Numbered from the stretch's first letter, positions 6,926-16,504 are shown. The stretch is DNA of 36,375 nt from an uncultured Nitrospira sp. (GCA_902500825.1 CABVRX010000023.1:1-36375), one strand, 5' to 3'. Program-made: numbers and translations. The notes: generated by a model not told the origin, from the sequence alone.

Positions 6926-8352
6926 GTGTTGCCTCCTTTGAGATTCGTTGTTGGTGGGCGATCCCGAAACGCGGCGATTTCCGCCGCCGGATCAAACGTC
7001 TTGTCGCTTGTGCCCTTCGACAGGCTGTCGCCGCTGAACGTAGGCTCAGAGGGTGGTACCGTCTCAGCGGCCACCCGCCCCTTCGGTCCAGGTGATCCAT
7101 TCCCTCCTCGTGATGGTGGCGGATCGGGAAAGGGCGATGGTGGAATAGGCCCCCCCATCGCGGCCGTGAGCGGAAACCCGCCGGACGATCCGCCTCCACC
7201 AGCTGGCCCGCTCGATGGACCGCCCGCGACTCCCCCACTCGCGCTGCCGCCACCCATGCGCGGAGGCCCATCCGTACTCCCCGCCATGTTCCCCATGCCT
7301 GCCGCCGCGATCAACGCTTTCGTCCCACTCGCAACGTTGGCCATCCCCGCCGCCGCCATCGCGCCGGCCGTGCCCATCGTTGCGCCCATCATCATCGCCG
7401 TGCCGACCATGGAACCCAAACTGACGCCGGAGCCGAGTGCTCCGACCCCGCCTCCCATCGCCAGCCCCCCTAACAGTGGTGGGATCTTGTTGACTAATCC
7501 CAGCAGAATCACCGCCGCAATCATTAGTACCGCCATCTCTTGGGTCCTCACTTGGCCGCTCATATTCACGTAATAGTTATTGATGAACGAGTAGCCAATG
7601 CCCACTACCAGCACCATCCCCGCCAGTTGTGCGCCAAGCGCCAGTACGGTGCGGTAGTAGTTGATCGCCATATCGGAGGTCCAGCGCGATCCACCGAACC
7701 CTAAAAAGAAGATGCCCGCAAAAGCGAGAATCCACCCACTGACGAGCATCACCAACATGTTGACCCCAATGAGAGCCACTACAATAAGAACGACAAGGCA
7801 CACGATAAAATTTATAGCGCTAACTATCGGCTCCCAGACCGATGTTTGGATCATGACCTTATCAAGCAATTGAAACCCGATATCCACGAGCGAAGAGGGA
7901 TAGACGTTCGGACCTAATCCACTGGCATTGCCCGCGATCTGTCTCATCGAATTCATGATGGCGACCGCATAGGCCGGGCCGTTGGTCAACAGCCACCAGA
8001 AAAAGCCCGTCATGATGGAGAATGAGGCCACCTCTCCGACAAACTCGCCCAGTTCCGCGCGGCGCAGCGCCATCTGCCCCATCGTCCAGACGAGCGAGAT
8101 CACGGCCAGTGTCCAAAAGAGCCAGGACGCCCGCGTGGTGATATAGGTCGCCCAACCTGCGGCGGATGTCTGGAAATTTGTTAGGGCATTGTCGAGGAGT
8201 CCAGAAGAATCGATGGCCGCATGGGTATCACCAGGCGACCCAAGGACCATAATCACCACCCCGATCAGCGCCGATAGTGTAAAAGGCAACGACGATTGCA
8301 TCCCCGTTGCGCGACGACGAGCGATTATCATGAATGCTCGAAAAACCTTCAT
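6922..8352 (-). CDS. trbL: TrbL/VirB6-like inner-membrane channel protein
   Basis: A 476-residue polytopic protein of the mating-pore inner-membrane complex. A leading hydrophobic segment (SALIGVVIMVLG) is followed by helices at about residues 95-120, 180-235 (VCLVVLIVVALIGVNMLVML, then WILAFAGIFFLGFGG) and 250-290. SRWTSDMAINYYRTVLALGA is typical of TrbL. Residues about 300-470 form a low-complexity Gly/Ala/Met/Pro/Ser-rich tail, also common in this family. It starts inside the stop of the eexN-like gene (ATGA overlap) and ends overlapping trbM, so it is translationally coupled on both sides. Confidence 0.92.
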   Translation of the reverse strand: MKVFRAFMIIARRRATGMQSSLPFTLSALIGVVIMVLGSPGDTHAAIDSSGLLDNALTNFQTSAAGWATYITTRASWLFWTLAVISLVWTMGQMALRRAELGEFVGEVASFSIMTGFFWWLLTNGPAYAVAIMNSMRQIAGNASGLGPNVYPSSLVDIGFQLLDKVMIQTSVWEPIVSAINFIVCLVVLIVVALIGVNMLVMLVSGWILAFAGIFFLGFGGSRWTSDMAINYYRTVLALGAQLAGMVLVVGIGYSFINNYYVNMSGQVRTQEMAVLMIAAVILLGLVNKIPPLLGGLAMGGGVGALGSGVSLGSMVGTAMMMGATMGTAGAMAAAGMANVASGTKALIAAAGMGNMAGSTDGPPRMGGGSASGGVAGGPSSGPAGGGGSSGGFPLTAAMGGPIPPSPFPDPPPSRGGNGSPGPKGRVAAETVPPSEPTFSGDSLSKGTSDKTFDPAAEIAAFRDRPPTTNLKGGNT

Positions 8353-8621
8353 TTGCCAGTCAGGACCAATGAGCTTTCAGCTGCTTGCGCATTGACGCAG
8401 TTCGGCGTCGAGGCCAGTTGCCCAGGATTGTTATGGCACTTCTGCAACATGGCCATTCGTTCCGTATCATGGGTCTTGTACCATTCCACGGTCTGTACGG
8501 GATCAAGCGCTTCTTTTGTGCATCCGGTTAGCCCGAGAACCCCATCAAGGACAACCGTGACCATGAGGGTGCGGAGCATTCCGTTAAGAATCGCTTGCTG
8601 CTGATCGATCATCCACATCAT
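8349..8621 (-). CDS. EexN/TrbK-like entry-exclusion lipoprotein
   Basis: A 90-residue lipoprotein in the trbK position of the operon. The lipobox LTGC follows a hydrophobic segment LMVTVVLDGVLG. The mature part reads TVEWYKTHDTERMAMLQKC, then HNNPGQLASTPNCVNA, the EexN family pattern (W-Y ... C-x-x-N-P-G-x-L ... P-N-C-x-N-A). Such proteins sit in the inner membrane and stop a second mating-pore from delivering the same plasmid. AGAGAGG five bases before the ATG at 8621 favours this start over the upstream one. An internal ATG at 8579 would give a shorter, more standard signal sequence. Its stop overlaps trbL. Confidence 0.88.
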   Translation of the reverse strand: MMWMIDQQQAILNGMLRTLMVTVVLDGVLGLTGCTKEALDPVQTVEWYKTHDTERMAMLQKCHNNPGQLASTPNCVNAQAAESSLVLTGK

Positions 8622-8662
8622 CACAACCTCTCTCTTTCGATTGGCCATATGTTCGTTCGTCA

Positions 8663-9424
8663 TCACCACGCACGACGAGGGCTCGCCCGAAATGTCCCTT
8701 GACGGGACTCCTCACCAGCAACCAGGGCCATCGCTTCTTTGTCGGCGATGGTTTGGGCACGAGCCGCTTCCATATTCTGTTGCGCGATCAACAGCGCCCG
8801 AATCTGCAACAGTTGATTGGCTTCTTGGCTCGCGAGCATGTTGGCATACTGCATCGCTTCGACTTGGCCCTGCGTCGTCTGCGCGGCCAGTTGTAACCGC
8901 TTCAATCTGCCGGCATCCGCGTTGAGATTGTCTTGCTGCCTGGAGAGTGCGGCGAACGCGCGTTCGATCGCTTTCTTCTGGGATTGTCCTCCGATGGCCG
9001 CATTCTGCATGATCGCCGCCCATTGCCCTGGAGAACAGCCGGCTCCGGTAAAGCATTGCGACGTGCGATAAAACGCGGAATCATGGAACATCCCGGTAAA
9101 GTTCGCCACGGACCCGTACACGCTTTGATAGTAGCCCAACATATCGATCGTGTAGCGCAGGTCGTTCATCGTGGAGACGGCGTCGTCCCAGATGAATAAG
9201 CCGGGGTTCATTGTGTTCTGCAGCATGTTGACATACTGTTGGAGCTGCAGTCGGTATTGTTCGATTTGTTTCAAGGTGGACGCCACGCCTGAAATCGCCG
9301 AGCTGAGGGTCGGCGGCAACGAGGCCAAATCCACCGTCGGAATGCCCGTGGCGTGACTCGGGGTCGCGGGAGCCCAGCACACCGCCGTGAGGGTGAGCGC
9401 CACCAGATGCCGTGTGAGGTTCAT
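8663..9424 (-). CDS. trbJ: TrbJ/VirB5-like pilus-associated protein
   Basis: A 253-residue periplasmic protein with a signal peptide ending near ATPSHA, then a long helical region: TLKQIEQYRLQLQQYVNMLQ and NTMNPGLFIWDD, typical of TrbJ. It also has a cysteine pair (CFTGAGC) and a C-terminal coiled coil rich in Gln/Ala (LQLAAQTTQGQVEAMQYANM). TrbJ corresponds to the minor pilus tip component VirB5 and may touch the recipient. It lies 18 bp after trbI, and the eexN-like gene follows closely. Order agrees with RP4 Tra2. Confidence 0.9.
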   Translation of the reverse strand: MNLTRHLVALTLTAVCWAPATPSHATGIPTVDLASLPPTLSSAISGVASTLKQIEQYRLQLQQYVNMLQNTMNPGLFIWDDAVSTMNDLRYTIDMLGYYQSVYGSVANFTGMFHDSAFYRTSQCFTGAGCSPGQWAAIMQNAAIGGQSQKKAIERAFAALSRQQDNLNADAGRLKRLQLAAQTTQGQVEAMQYANMLASQEANQLLQIRALLIAQQNMEAARAQTIADKEAMALVAGEESRQGTFRASPRRAW

Positions 9425-9442
9425 CGCTCCGTCTCCTTTCGC

Positions 9443-10963
9443 TTACTCCGCTCGGTAATCAAATGCCTCGTACGGTTTCGGAAACACCAGGTCTTTCACC
9501 ACCACGACGTTGAGCCGATAGCCTGGACGAATGATGAGTTCGGGCGCGATGTTCATGTTCTTCGCGATCAGTTGGGCCGTCACTTGGCCCAATTGCTGCC
9601 CGAGCGCTTGGCTCATCGCCGACCCGGCGTTGTATTGCGGGATGCCGACTTGCCCGGCCGTGCCCAGCCCTTGTGTTTGTTGCTGGCTGATGGTCACGCC
9701 CGCCGTGATCGCGGACATCAACAAGGCTTGGCCGAACAACCTGACGTAATGATTATCGACGAGGTCTTTCAACCCGGACGTGCCACGGCCTGTCGCACCG
9801 GGCATGGAGCCGATATCCAAGGTTTTCCCATCGGGAAATTCCAAACGCTGCCAGGCCACCAGCAGCGCTTTCTGTCCGTACCCGACATCGTTGGCATAGG
9901 CTCCCACGATCTTCGTCCCCTGTGGAATCAAGAGCTGCGTTTTCGTCGGCGTGTCATACACATTCTGCGAGACTTGCGCGAGGATCTGTCCAGGGAGCGT
10001 GGAATTGATTTCCGTGATCGCAAGGGACGGCAACACATCTCCCGCTTGAATCACACACTCAGCGCGAGGCGGAAGTTGTTCGCCGGTGTGTTTCCATCGA
10101 TCGACAGGCGCAGCACTCATCACATTCGTGACGGTTCCCTTTCCACTCGTGCCGTTGAATCCGTTCGCTGCGGTTAATCCACTCGCTGTGCTCGTTGCTC
10201 CCAACGCTGTTGACTCCCCGCCTCCCATCCCAGCATTGAGCATTCCCGATTGTTGTAACTGCGCCACCTGGGCTTGGTACGCCCTCGTGGGATCGTCGCT
10301 CCTCGCCGCCGCCGCCAATTGTTGCATCGCGGTCGCGCGGCTCCTCGGATCATCAGTGGGGGACAGCTCCGACGGGCGGGCCTCCATCATGGGTAACGGC
10401 CGATCCTGTCGCGCCAACGTAAATGTGACCGCCGAGGGGGCCTTCAGCGCTTGTTGGACTTCTTGCAGTTTGGCTCGTCTCCGCGCCTCTTCCTCCTCTC
10501 TCGTGGTGCCTCCGAAAGGAGATTGCCCGCTGGGGAGCTGCAACGACGCGGGCCGCAGCGTGGGTGTCGGCGGTTGATCGAGATCCGGACGGGCGATCAG
10601 GATGTCCGCTTTGACACCCCCTGCCACCATCCCATTGCTGAAATCACCCGGTTCCTGTGGAGGTCTCGGCTGTGGTGGCGCCGCTGGAATCATGCCGATC
10701 CGATGTCCCCCGGCGATCTGTTCCGCCAAGGCGGACGATCCGCCCTGCTGGGCTCCCGGCGCCGTCACCGGCTTTGCCTTCAGCATCGCGTCTTGTCGCG
10801 CCGCGCGATCACTGGCCACGAGCGCCACGACGACGATCACGATGAACGCTAGATCGAGGATGATGGAGAGCGGCACCTTATTGGCCCGGCGGACCCCCGT
10901 GCGCGGCGAGAGCCGGCTCGGGGACATCCCCGGCGACATCGGATCGTTCGCCGACAGGCTCAT
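9443..10963 (-). CDS. trbI: TrbI/VirB10-like channel scaffold
   Basis: A 506-residue protein with a short cytoplasmic start, one membrane helix (VPLSIILDLAFIVIVVVALV, about residues 30-50), a long proline- and glutamine-rich periplasmic linker and a VirB10-type C-terminal barrel. The barrel shows QILAQVSQNVYDTPTKTQLL, IPQGTKIVGAY and WQRLEFPDGKTLDIG. It would span the inner and outer membranes and transmit energy from the ATPases to the outer pore. The start overlaps the trbH stop (ATGA). The linker, at about 230 residues, is the least conserved part. The size is close to RP4 TrbI. Confidence 0.94.
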   Translation of the reverse strand: MSLSANDPMSPGMSPSRLSPRTGVRRANKVPLSIILDLAFIVIVVVALVASDRAARQDAMLKAKPVTAPGAQQGGSSALAEQIAGGHRIGMIPAAPPQPRPPQEPGDFSNGMVAGGVKADILIARPDLDQPPTPTLRPASLQLPSGQSPFGGTTREEEEARRRAKLQEVQQALKAPSAVTFTLARQDRPLPMMEARPSELSPTDDPRSRATAMQQLAAAARSDDPTRAYQAQVAQLQQSGMLNAGMGGGESTALGATSTASGLTAANGFNGTSGKGTVTNVMSAAPVDRWKHTGEQLPPRAECVIQAGDVLPSLAITEINSTLPGQILAQVSQNVYDTPTKTQLLIPQGTKIVGAYANDVGYGQKALLVAWQRLEFPDGKTLDIGSMPGATGRGTSGLKDLVDNHYVRLFGQALLMSAITAGVTISQQQTQGLGTAGQVGIPQYNAGSAMSQALGQQLGQVTAQLIAKNMNIAPELIIRPGYRLNVVVVKDLVFPKPYEAFDYRAE

Positions 10964-11460
10964 TCGCGTGACTCCCCTTTCGCCCAGGCCCCCCCATCGG
11001 CCATCCGCTGCTGCTCAACGGTATAGACCCGGCTGACGGTATAGCGCCCGACAAAGACCGAGACCCGATAGAGACGGCCGTCCCACGGACCATCGACGAC
11101 ATAGCGCAGCGGAATCCCCGTCTCGTCCTTGTCCTCCGGCTGTTCCACCACCGTTGCGTCGGTGCGTGTCGGCGCGGGGGTCACCCATGTCGGAATGGTT
11201 CGGTACTCTGTCAGGGCGTATCCCTGCTGTCGGAGCCGTTCGGTCAATGCGGTGCCGTAGGCATCCGTCGCCGGATGCTTCAGCACCAGCCTGGTCGTCG
11301 CGGGGGGATAGAGGTCGAGCAGTTTCGTCACCGTGTCCTGCGCCAAGCGTGCCTGCATGGTGGGCGTCACCGTTCCATCGACAAAATTCCCGTACGGCGC
11401 CGAACTGACGCACCCGGCCAAGCTGAGCAGGACCCATAACCCGACTCTTCCCCTGCTCAT
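10960..11460 (-). CDS. trbH: TrbH-like lipoprotein
   Basis: A 166-residue outer-membrane lipoprotein: signal VGLWVLLSLAGC with lipobox LAGC. The mature part has ARLAQDTVTKLLDLYPPATT and a long strand TRLVLKHPATDAYGTALTER, ending with repeated beta segments. TrbH in RP4 is a small lipoprotein that helps anchor the VirB7/VirB9-like outer ring. It overlaps trbG upstream and trbI downstream by four bases each. Sequence conservation of TrbH is weak, so the call relies on the lipobox, the helical core and the position. Confidence 0.82.
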   Translation of the reverse strand: MSRGRVGLWVLLSLAGCVSSAPYGNFVDGTVTPTMQARLAQDTVTKLLDLYPPATTRLVLKHPATDAYGTALTERLRQQGYALTEYRTIPTWVTPAPTRTDATVVEQPEDKDETGIPLRYVVDGPWDGRLYRVSVFVGRYTVSRVYTVEQQRMADGGAWAKGESRE

Positions 11461-12341
11461 GGTGCTCTCCGTTCAATGGTGATCCGATCTTGATTCGAGC
11501 CCACTCCGGCCAGCAACACGGCTTTGTCGAAGACCGCATCGACGATGTACCGGCCCTCTTGGAGGTTGTAGTTCACCATCACTTCCTCAGCAGCACTGAA
11601 CAGGCCGCCGTCCTTCCGCACGATCAACAAGACCGGCGCTTCCATCTGGGTCATCGTCGGCGGCATCTGAATCACGGTCCTGGTCCCGTCGTTATAGACC
11701 CGATCCGGTTTCCACTTGGCGGACCCCGACACCGCATAGTTGAAGTCGAGTTTCGGCAAATAATCTTTGGTCCCGGTGATGGTGTGCTTCTTCAGGTCTT
11801 GCGCCCGGCTGGTCTGCAAGGCCTGAAACTTCTGCGTCGCCTCTTCGGGATAACTGAAGGCGATTTGCGGCATGAAGCGGGTCCGGTGCGAGCGCAGCCG
11901 CAGATGGTACACGCGGCGATCCGTCGTCACGACCACGGAGGTGTCGAGCCCCACTTCTCGCGTTTTGATGATGAGATGGTGGATTTCCTCAACCCCGCTC
12001 CCGCTTATGGCGGGTTCGATCGACCAGCGGACATTGTCGCCGATATTGATCGCGTGGAGATGTTCACCGGGTTGCAGGGCGATATCGCAGACCTGAAACG
12101 GCGCACAGACGATGCTGGTCTGGTGGTTGCCGAAGGGGACCTTCAGATAGCCACTCGGCGTGGCCATCGCCGGACTCCCGCCCGCCTGTTCTCGTTCGCC
12201 TTTGGTAATCGCATCCAGTTCTTGCTGCGTCAGCGTCGGATTCGAGCCGGTGAAGATGTCGTCGTCGCTCGGATGCTCGCCCACCGCCCCGGCATGCACC
12301 GGGATGAGCAGCACGACTACCGCGATGATCCAGATCAGCAT
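11457..12341 (-). CDS. trbG: TrbG/VirB9-like outer-ring protein
   Basis: A 294-residue protein with signal peptide MLIWIIAVVVLLIPVHAGA and a VirB9/CagX domain. VPFGNHQTSIVCAPFQVCDI and ALQPGEHLHAINIGD form the N-terminal part, and SVVVTTDRRVYHLRLRSHRT is the family's hallmark strand. The C-terminal lobe includes PDRVYNDGTRTVIQMPPTM and VNYNLQEGRYIVD. It would form the periplasmic and outer-membrane ring with TrbH and TrbI. The frame is open upstream, but the ATG at 12341 opens the signal peptide, has a GAGGTGA-type site and lies five bases after the trbF stop. Confidence 0.93.
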   Translation of the reverse strand: MLIWIIAVVVLLIPVHAGAVGEHPSDDDIFTGSNPTLTQQELDAITKGEREQAGGSPAMATPSGYLKVPFGNHQTSIVCAPFQVCDIALQPGEHLHAINIGDNVRWSIEPAISGSGVEEIHHLIIKTREVGLDTSVVVTTDRRVYHLRLRSHRTRFMPQIAFSYPEEATQKFQALQTSRAQDLKKHTITGTKDYLPKLDFNYAVSGSAKWKPDRVYNDGTRTVIQMPPTMTQMEAPVLLIVRKDGGLFSAAEEVMVNYNLQEGRYIVDAVFDKAVLLAGVGSNQDRITIERRAP

Positions 12342-12345
12342 CCCC

Positions 12346-13146
12346 TCACCTCGCTTCGAGTTGTTTCGACCAGGAGAAATCACGGACGTAGAGGAGTAAG
12401 GGATTGCGGCGCAGCTCCTCCTGCGTCGTGGCCGGGGTGGTCTCCGCCACATAGACGGTGACGAGCGCCCGCATCATCGTCGGCGCAACGGTCACATCCC
12501 CCTTCCGGTTCCACACCGTTTCTTTCCACGTCACTTCCCAGGTATCGGGCGTTTGTTGGAGCACGGTGGAAATTTCCACGCTTACGGTCTCCCGCTCCGC
12601 CCGCTTGAACGGGTTCGCCTCTTCGTTCCCGTTCAACCACTGATTCATCTTGGCGGTCGCCGGGTCATTGGTATTCAACATCGCGTAGACCTGAAAGACC
12701 GCCTTTCGCTGGAGCGCGACATCGACCGTCACGATCCGGGCCTGTTCGATAAAGCTCTCGATCGCGGCAGCCAGCACGCGCGAATCGGTTGGGCTGGCGG
12801 CTTCAACCGGCCCGACCGCCACGGCGTTGCCATGGGTATCGACGTGGTAGAGATAGGGAATGAACTTCGACTGGCTCCCGAGATAGGTCATGCCGCCCAC
12901 CGAGGCCAGCGCAATCAGCAGGCAGAGTATGGCGATTATTTCCCAGGACCGGCGCGAGGCCACTTGCGCCCGCATCAGATCGTTCCAGGTGCGCCGGGCC
13001 GCCAGATACGGGTTCGCGCCCTCTCCGGCCCGCCGTCCCTCCTCCATCGCCTCGTGAGACTGACGGGGATCGGCCGCGGGCGCGCGCGAGGGCGACCCCA
13101 TCATGCCGAAGACTTCTTTCAACGCACTACCGATGTTGGAATTCAT
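12346..13146 (-). CDS. trbF: TrbF/VirB8-like assembly factor
   Basis: A 266-residue bitopic protein: a cytoplasmic start, membrane helix SWEIIAILCLLIALASVGGM (about residues 65-85), then a periplasmic NTF2-like VirB8 domain (FIPYLYHVDTHGNAVAVGPV, VDVALQRKAVFQVYAMLNTN, WEVTWKETVWNR). The final segment ends with RRNPLLLYVRDFSWSKQLE. VirB8 proteins nucleate assembly of the channel. The frame opens at 13167, but the ATG at 13146 has GGAG at seven bases. Either way it overlaps the 3' end of trbE by about 20 bases, suggesting coupling. Confidence 0.92.
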   Translation of the reverse strand: MNSNIGSALKEVFGMMGSPSRAPAADPRQSHEAMEEGRRAGEGANPYLAARRTWNDLMRAQVASRRSWEIIAILCLLIALASVGGMTYLGSQSKFIPYLYHVDTHGNAVAVGPVEAASPTDSRVLAAAIESFIEQARIVTVDVALQRKAVFQVYAMLNTNDPATAKMNQWLNGNEEANPFKRAERETVSVEISTVLQQTPDTWEVTWKETVWNRKGDVTVAPTMMRALVTVYVAETTPATTQEELRRNPLLLYVRDFSWSKQLEAR

Positions 13147-15745
13147 AGCATGGCTCCATGACGCCATAATCGCGCAGGCTCAGCCCCCGGCCTGCCAACC
13201 ACTCGTCGATCCATCCATGGCCGTGTTGTTCTTTCAATTCGCGAATCGCCGCAATGGAGTCTTTGTCCGTCGCCCCCACAAACGCGAGGGCCAATCGTCC
13301 CAACGCCAGGTCGTACAACCGATGGCCCTGCTCCGAGGAATAGTAGTACTGCCGCTTCGGAATGGCGCCGGCCACGATCTCGATCTGGCGCGGATTCAGC
13401 CCCATGCGCCGATACAACGCCGCCGTCTCGTCCTCACGGGCAAAAACGTTCGGCAAGAAGATTTTGGTGGGGGTCGATTCCAGGATCACGTCCAAAATCC
13501 CGGAGTTCACCGCATCGGTGAGACTCTGCGTCGAGAGCACCACGAGACAGTTCGCCTTGCGCAGCACTTTCAACCATTCACGGATCTTGTCGCGGAACAC
13601 GGCGTGCGCCAGCATCAACCAGGCTTCATCGATGAGGATCGCCGCCGGTTGCCCGCGCAGACTGCGTTCGATCCGCCGAAAGAGATACAACAATGTCGGC
13701 AGCGCGTATTTGTCCCCCAATCCCATCAGTTCCTCGATTTCAAACACCGTGAAGTCGGCGAGCGCGAGGCCGTCTTGGTTGGCATCGAGGAGATGCCCCA
13801 TCGCCCCGCTCACGGTATATTGTTGTAGGGCTTCGCGGATTCTTTCGTCCTGGATCATGTTCACAAAATCAGAGAGGGTCGTCGGTGGAGGCTCCTCTCC
13901 GTGGGACGCCCGATACGTCTCGGCGTTGGCGTGCAAGACCATGACCGTTTCCGCGATCGCGTTTCGTTGCGCGGGCGTGGGCACGACGCCGTTGAGTCCT
14001 AAGATCGTCTCGATCCATTCCAACGCCCAGGCCCGATCCGGTTTGCTGTTGAGACAGTGCAGCGGACAAAAGGCCAGCTCGCTTCCCTCGCCCGCGATCG
14101 TGAAGTGGAGTCCGCTGGCTCCCTGGGTCGCGGCGTGGATCGCGGCGGCCAGCGGATACATCGACAGCCCTTTGTCGAACACGTAGATCGACATGCCGGG
14201 ATAGCGGCGCAGCTGCGCCGCGAGCATCCCCATCTGCGTGGATTTGCCCGATCCGGTCGGCCCTCCGACAAAGGTATGGCCCACGTCCCGCACATGCAGG
14301 TTCAAGTAGAATGGGGTGGCCCCGTTGGTGACGCACTGCATGAGCGGCGGGAGGTTCGGGGGATACATCGGACAGGGGGCCGTCGCGCTCCCCGTCCAAA
14401 TCGTGCTGGTCGGGAGGAGATCGGCCAGATTCATCGTGTTGATGAGCGGCCGCCTCACATTTTCCACGCCATGACCCGGCAGACTGCCGAGGTACGCCTC
14501 CATCGTGTTGAGGGTTTCGATCCGCACGGCAAATCCCAGTTGATGAATGGTTTTTTCCACGCGCCGGGCCATCGCGTCCAGCGCCCCCCGCTCCTCATGC
14601 ATGAGCACCACCACGCTCGTGTAGTAGCCCATGCCGACCACCCCGCTGTTCACGTCGGCAATCGCCGCGTCCGCATCGGCCACCATATTCACGGCGTCCT
14701 GATCGAGCGGCCCGGTCTGGGTATTCATGATCTGATCGAAGAACCCGCGAATCTTCTGCTTCCATTTGCGGCGATATTTCGTGAGATGCCCCACGGCTTC
14801 ATGTGGGTCCATGAAGATGAAGCGTGACGACCAGCGACATTCCCCTGGAAACTCGCCCAACGCCGAGAGGATGCCCGGCACGCTCTCCATCGGAAAGCCC
14901 TCGATCGCGACCGTTTGGATGTACTGACGTCCGATTTTGGGCACGACGCCCGTCCACAATTCTTGTCCCCCGAGGAGCACATCCAGATACATCGGATTGC
15001 GCGGCAACTGCACGGGATGGTTCAACCCGGTCACGCAGAATTGCAGCCAGCGCAGGAATTCATCGTGCGTGACGGTCGAGCCATCTTCTTGCACGACCGC
15101 TCGCGCCCCGAGGCGCTGCAGCCGAAAGACCGACGAGAGATGGGACTCAACGGTGGCGCAGTCCCGAGTGAACTGCTCCAGCAGGGCGCGGCTCCGCGCC
15201 TGCTCACTTGGAGCGTGCTGGTCGTCATCAAACATCAGCTCGACCAACTTGCGCTGCGCCATCAAGGGCGGGAGATAGGTCAACGTCACGACAAAATAGC
15301 CGTCGTACATCGCGCCCAAGCCCTCAAAGTAGCGGCGGCGTTCCTCGTCGATGGCCGCCGTGACCGGATCGGGAAAGTGGGACCGATCCGCCGACGCATA
15401 GCCGGGGGCCACTCGCCGGACGGCATCGACGTGCAGCATCCACCCGGTGCCTAAGGACCCCAGCGCGTGATTGATCCGGGCGGAGACCGCGTCGCGTTGC
15501 AGGTCCGGACTGCTGGCGTGATCATCGCCGCGATAGAGCCAGGCCGCCATCAACGCCCCATTTTTTCCGACGATCACGCCATCCTCGACGACAGCGGCGT
15601 ACACCAAGAGATCCGCCACGCCCGCATCCGGGGAGCGATGCTTCTGCAATGTCAGGTGGGCCTCTGTTTCGCGGACGCGCTGCATGAGCAGTAGAACCAA
15701 CAGTATCCCCACGATCGCCAGCATGATCGTCAATGCGACCATCAT
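13127..15745 (-). CDS. trbE: TrbE/VirB4-like transport ATPase
   Basis: An 872-residue ATPase. After a membrane helix (VALTIMLAIVGILLVLLLMQ) comes the TrbE start DLLVYAAVVEDGVIVGKNGA. The CagE/VirB4 N-domain is followed by Walker A GGPTGSGKST (about residues 494-503) and Walker B AAILIDEAWLML. Further motifs STQSLTDAVNSG and KIFLPNVFAREDE fit the C-terminal RecA-like domain. It powers pilus assembly and substrate transfer from the cytoplasmic face. The frame extends upstream to 15898, but the ATG at 15745 overlaps the trbD stop (ATGA), matching the operon's pattern. Length is near RP4 TrbE. Confidence 0.95.
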   Translation of the reverse strand: MMVALTIMLAIVGILLVLLLMQRVRETEAHLTLQKHRSPDAGVADLLVYAAVVEDGVIVGKNGALMAAWLYRGDDHASSPDLQRDAVSARINHALGSLGTGWMLHVDAVRRVAPGYASADRSHFPDPVTAAIDEERRRYFEGLGAMYDGYFVVTLTYLPPLMAQRKLVELMFDDDQHAPSEQARSRALLEQFTRDCATVESHLSSVFRLQRLGARAVVQEDGSTVTHDEFLRWLQFCVTGLNHPVQLPRNPMYLDVLLGGQELWTGVVPKIGRQYIQTVAIEGFPMESVPGILSALGEFPGECRWSSRFIFMDPHEAVGHLTKYRRKWKQKIRGFFDQIMNTQTGPLDQDAVNMVADADAAIADVNSGVVGMGYYTSVVVLMHEERGALDAMARRVEKTIHQLGFAVRIETLNTMEAYLGSLPGHGVENVRRPLINTMNLADLLPTSTIWTGSATAPCPMYPPNLPPLMQCVTNGATPFYLNLHVRDVGHTFVGGPTGSGKSTQMGMLAAQLRRYPGMSIYVFDKGLSMYPLAAAIHAATQGASGLHFTIAGEGSELAFCPLHCLNSKPDRAWALEWIETILGLNGVVPTPAQRNAIAETVMVLHANAETYRASHGEEPPPTTLSDFVNMIQDERIREALQQYTVSGAMGHLLDANQDGLALADFTVFEIEELMGLGDKYALPTLLYLFRRIERSLRGQPAAILIDEAWLMLAHAVFRDKIREWLKVLRKANCLVVLSTQSLTDAVNSGILDVILESTPTKIFLPNVFAREDETAALYRRMGLNPRQIEIVAGAIPKRQYYYSSEQGHRLYDLALGRLALAFVGATDKDSIAAIRELKEQHGHGWIDEWLAGRGLSLRDYGVMEPCYEFQHR

Positions 15746-16053
15746 GCGAACTGCCTGCTTTGTCTCGCGGTGTTCTCCCGCCAGGGGGTGCTCCGCGCGG
15801 GATAGTACGGTTTGTAGCGCAATTGCCGCAGATACACCGGCCGCATCTTGGGATCCGCCTTGGCCATCAATCGTAAGAGATACAGAATGAGGAACCACAG
15901 ACTGACGCCGACGACGCCGGCCCGGATCTCTTGCGCCGTGAAGGCCAGCGAAAACGCCACCAATCCGCAGAACAGCACCAGTTCACGATCACCGCCGAGA
16001 AACAGATTCTCCCGGTGCGCGACGCGCCGGATAGGGACCTTACGCAACGCCAT
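15742..16053 (-). CDS. trbD: TrbD/VirB3-like protein
   Basis: A 103-residue inner-membrane protein. It opens [20 protein letters not shown] (typical TrbD: basic, then N-L-F-x-G-G-x-R), followed by two close hydrophobic stretches, [14 protein letters not shown] and [19 protein letters not shown]. The tail [17 protein letters not shown] shows the family's R-Y-x-x-Y-Y-P-A-R-S. VirB3-type proteins associate with the VirB4 ATPase and pilus assembly. Its start overlaps the end of trbC by 14 bases, and its stop overlaps trbE. Confidence 0.93.
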   Translation of the reverse strand: MALRKVPIRRVAHRENLFLGGDRELVLFCGLVAFSLAFTAQEIRAGVVGVSLWFLILYLLRLMAKADPKMRPVYLRQLRYKPYYPARSTPWRENTARQSRQFA

Positions 16054-16486
16054 GGTCTCCCCTCCCGTTGAGCGTCATACGCGTGGGGTCACTGGACCAC
16101 GCGACATCGAGGCGCTGTCCGAGCGACGCAATCTCGGCCCCTGCTCCGAATAAGGTGGTGAGCAGATTATTCGCTCCGACCAGAATGCCGACCACGAGGA
16201 CGAGGATCACCAGGGAGCGGATCACCCCCGTGAGCTCTCCGCCGAAGATCAGCACGCCACCGGCCACGACAATCCCCAGCAGCGAGAGGGTAAACGCCAC
16301 TGGGCCTGTGACGGACGCCCGGAGCTGCGTCAACGGCGCTTCGTATGGGAGGCCGCCTCCCCCGACGGCGGCAGCGGCAGGATCGGGCAGCAGAGCCAAC
16401 CCCATGAGTCCGAGACACCCGACCAGCATCCACCGCATCTGCTTGCCCGTCCATCGAGAGTCCCTCCGAGATTCCGTCGCATTCAT
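16040..16486 (-). CDS. trbC: TrbC/VirB2-like prepilin
   Basis: A 148-residue prepilin with a long signal ([20 protein letters not shown], cleavage likely in the alanine run). Mature pilin follows: [20 protein letters not shown], and two hydrophobic helices ([39 protein letters not shown]). RP4 TrbC is trimmed at both ends and circularised by TraF, and the traF gene at 30110 would do this. A strong GGAGG site (GGAGGATGC) supports the ATG at 16486. It sits 18 bp after trbB, as in RP4. Confidence 0.92.
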   Translation of the reverse strand: MNATESRRDSRWTGKQMRWMLVGCLGLMGLALLPDPAAAAVGGGGLPYEAPLTQLRASVTGPVAFTLSLLGIVVAGGVLIFGGELTGVIRSLVILVLVVGILVGANNLLTTLFGAGAEIASLGQRLDVAWSSDPTRMTLNGRGDHGVA

Positions 16487-16504
16487 GCATCCTCCTACAG
16501 TGAG

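Noticed and set aside
9353-10177. Long plus-strand frame opposite trbJ and trbI
   Set aside because: It is antisense to well-supported trb genes, has no family similarity and arises from GC-rich codon bias.
11490-12461. 323-codon plus-strand frame opposite trbG
   Set aside because: It is a shadow of trbG with arginine- and histidine-rich composition and no ribosome site.
14057-14827. 256-codon plus-strand frame opposite trbE
   Set aside because: It is antisense to the VirB4-type ATPase. Composition and lack of motifs mark it as a shadow frame.
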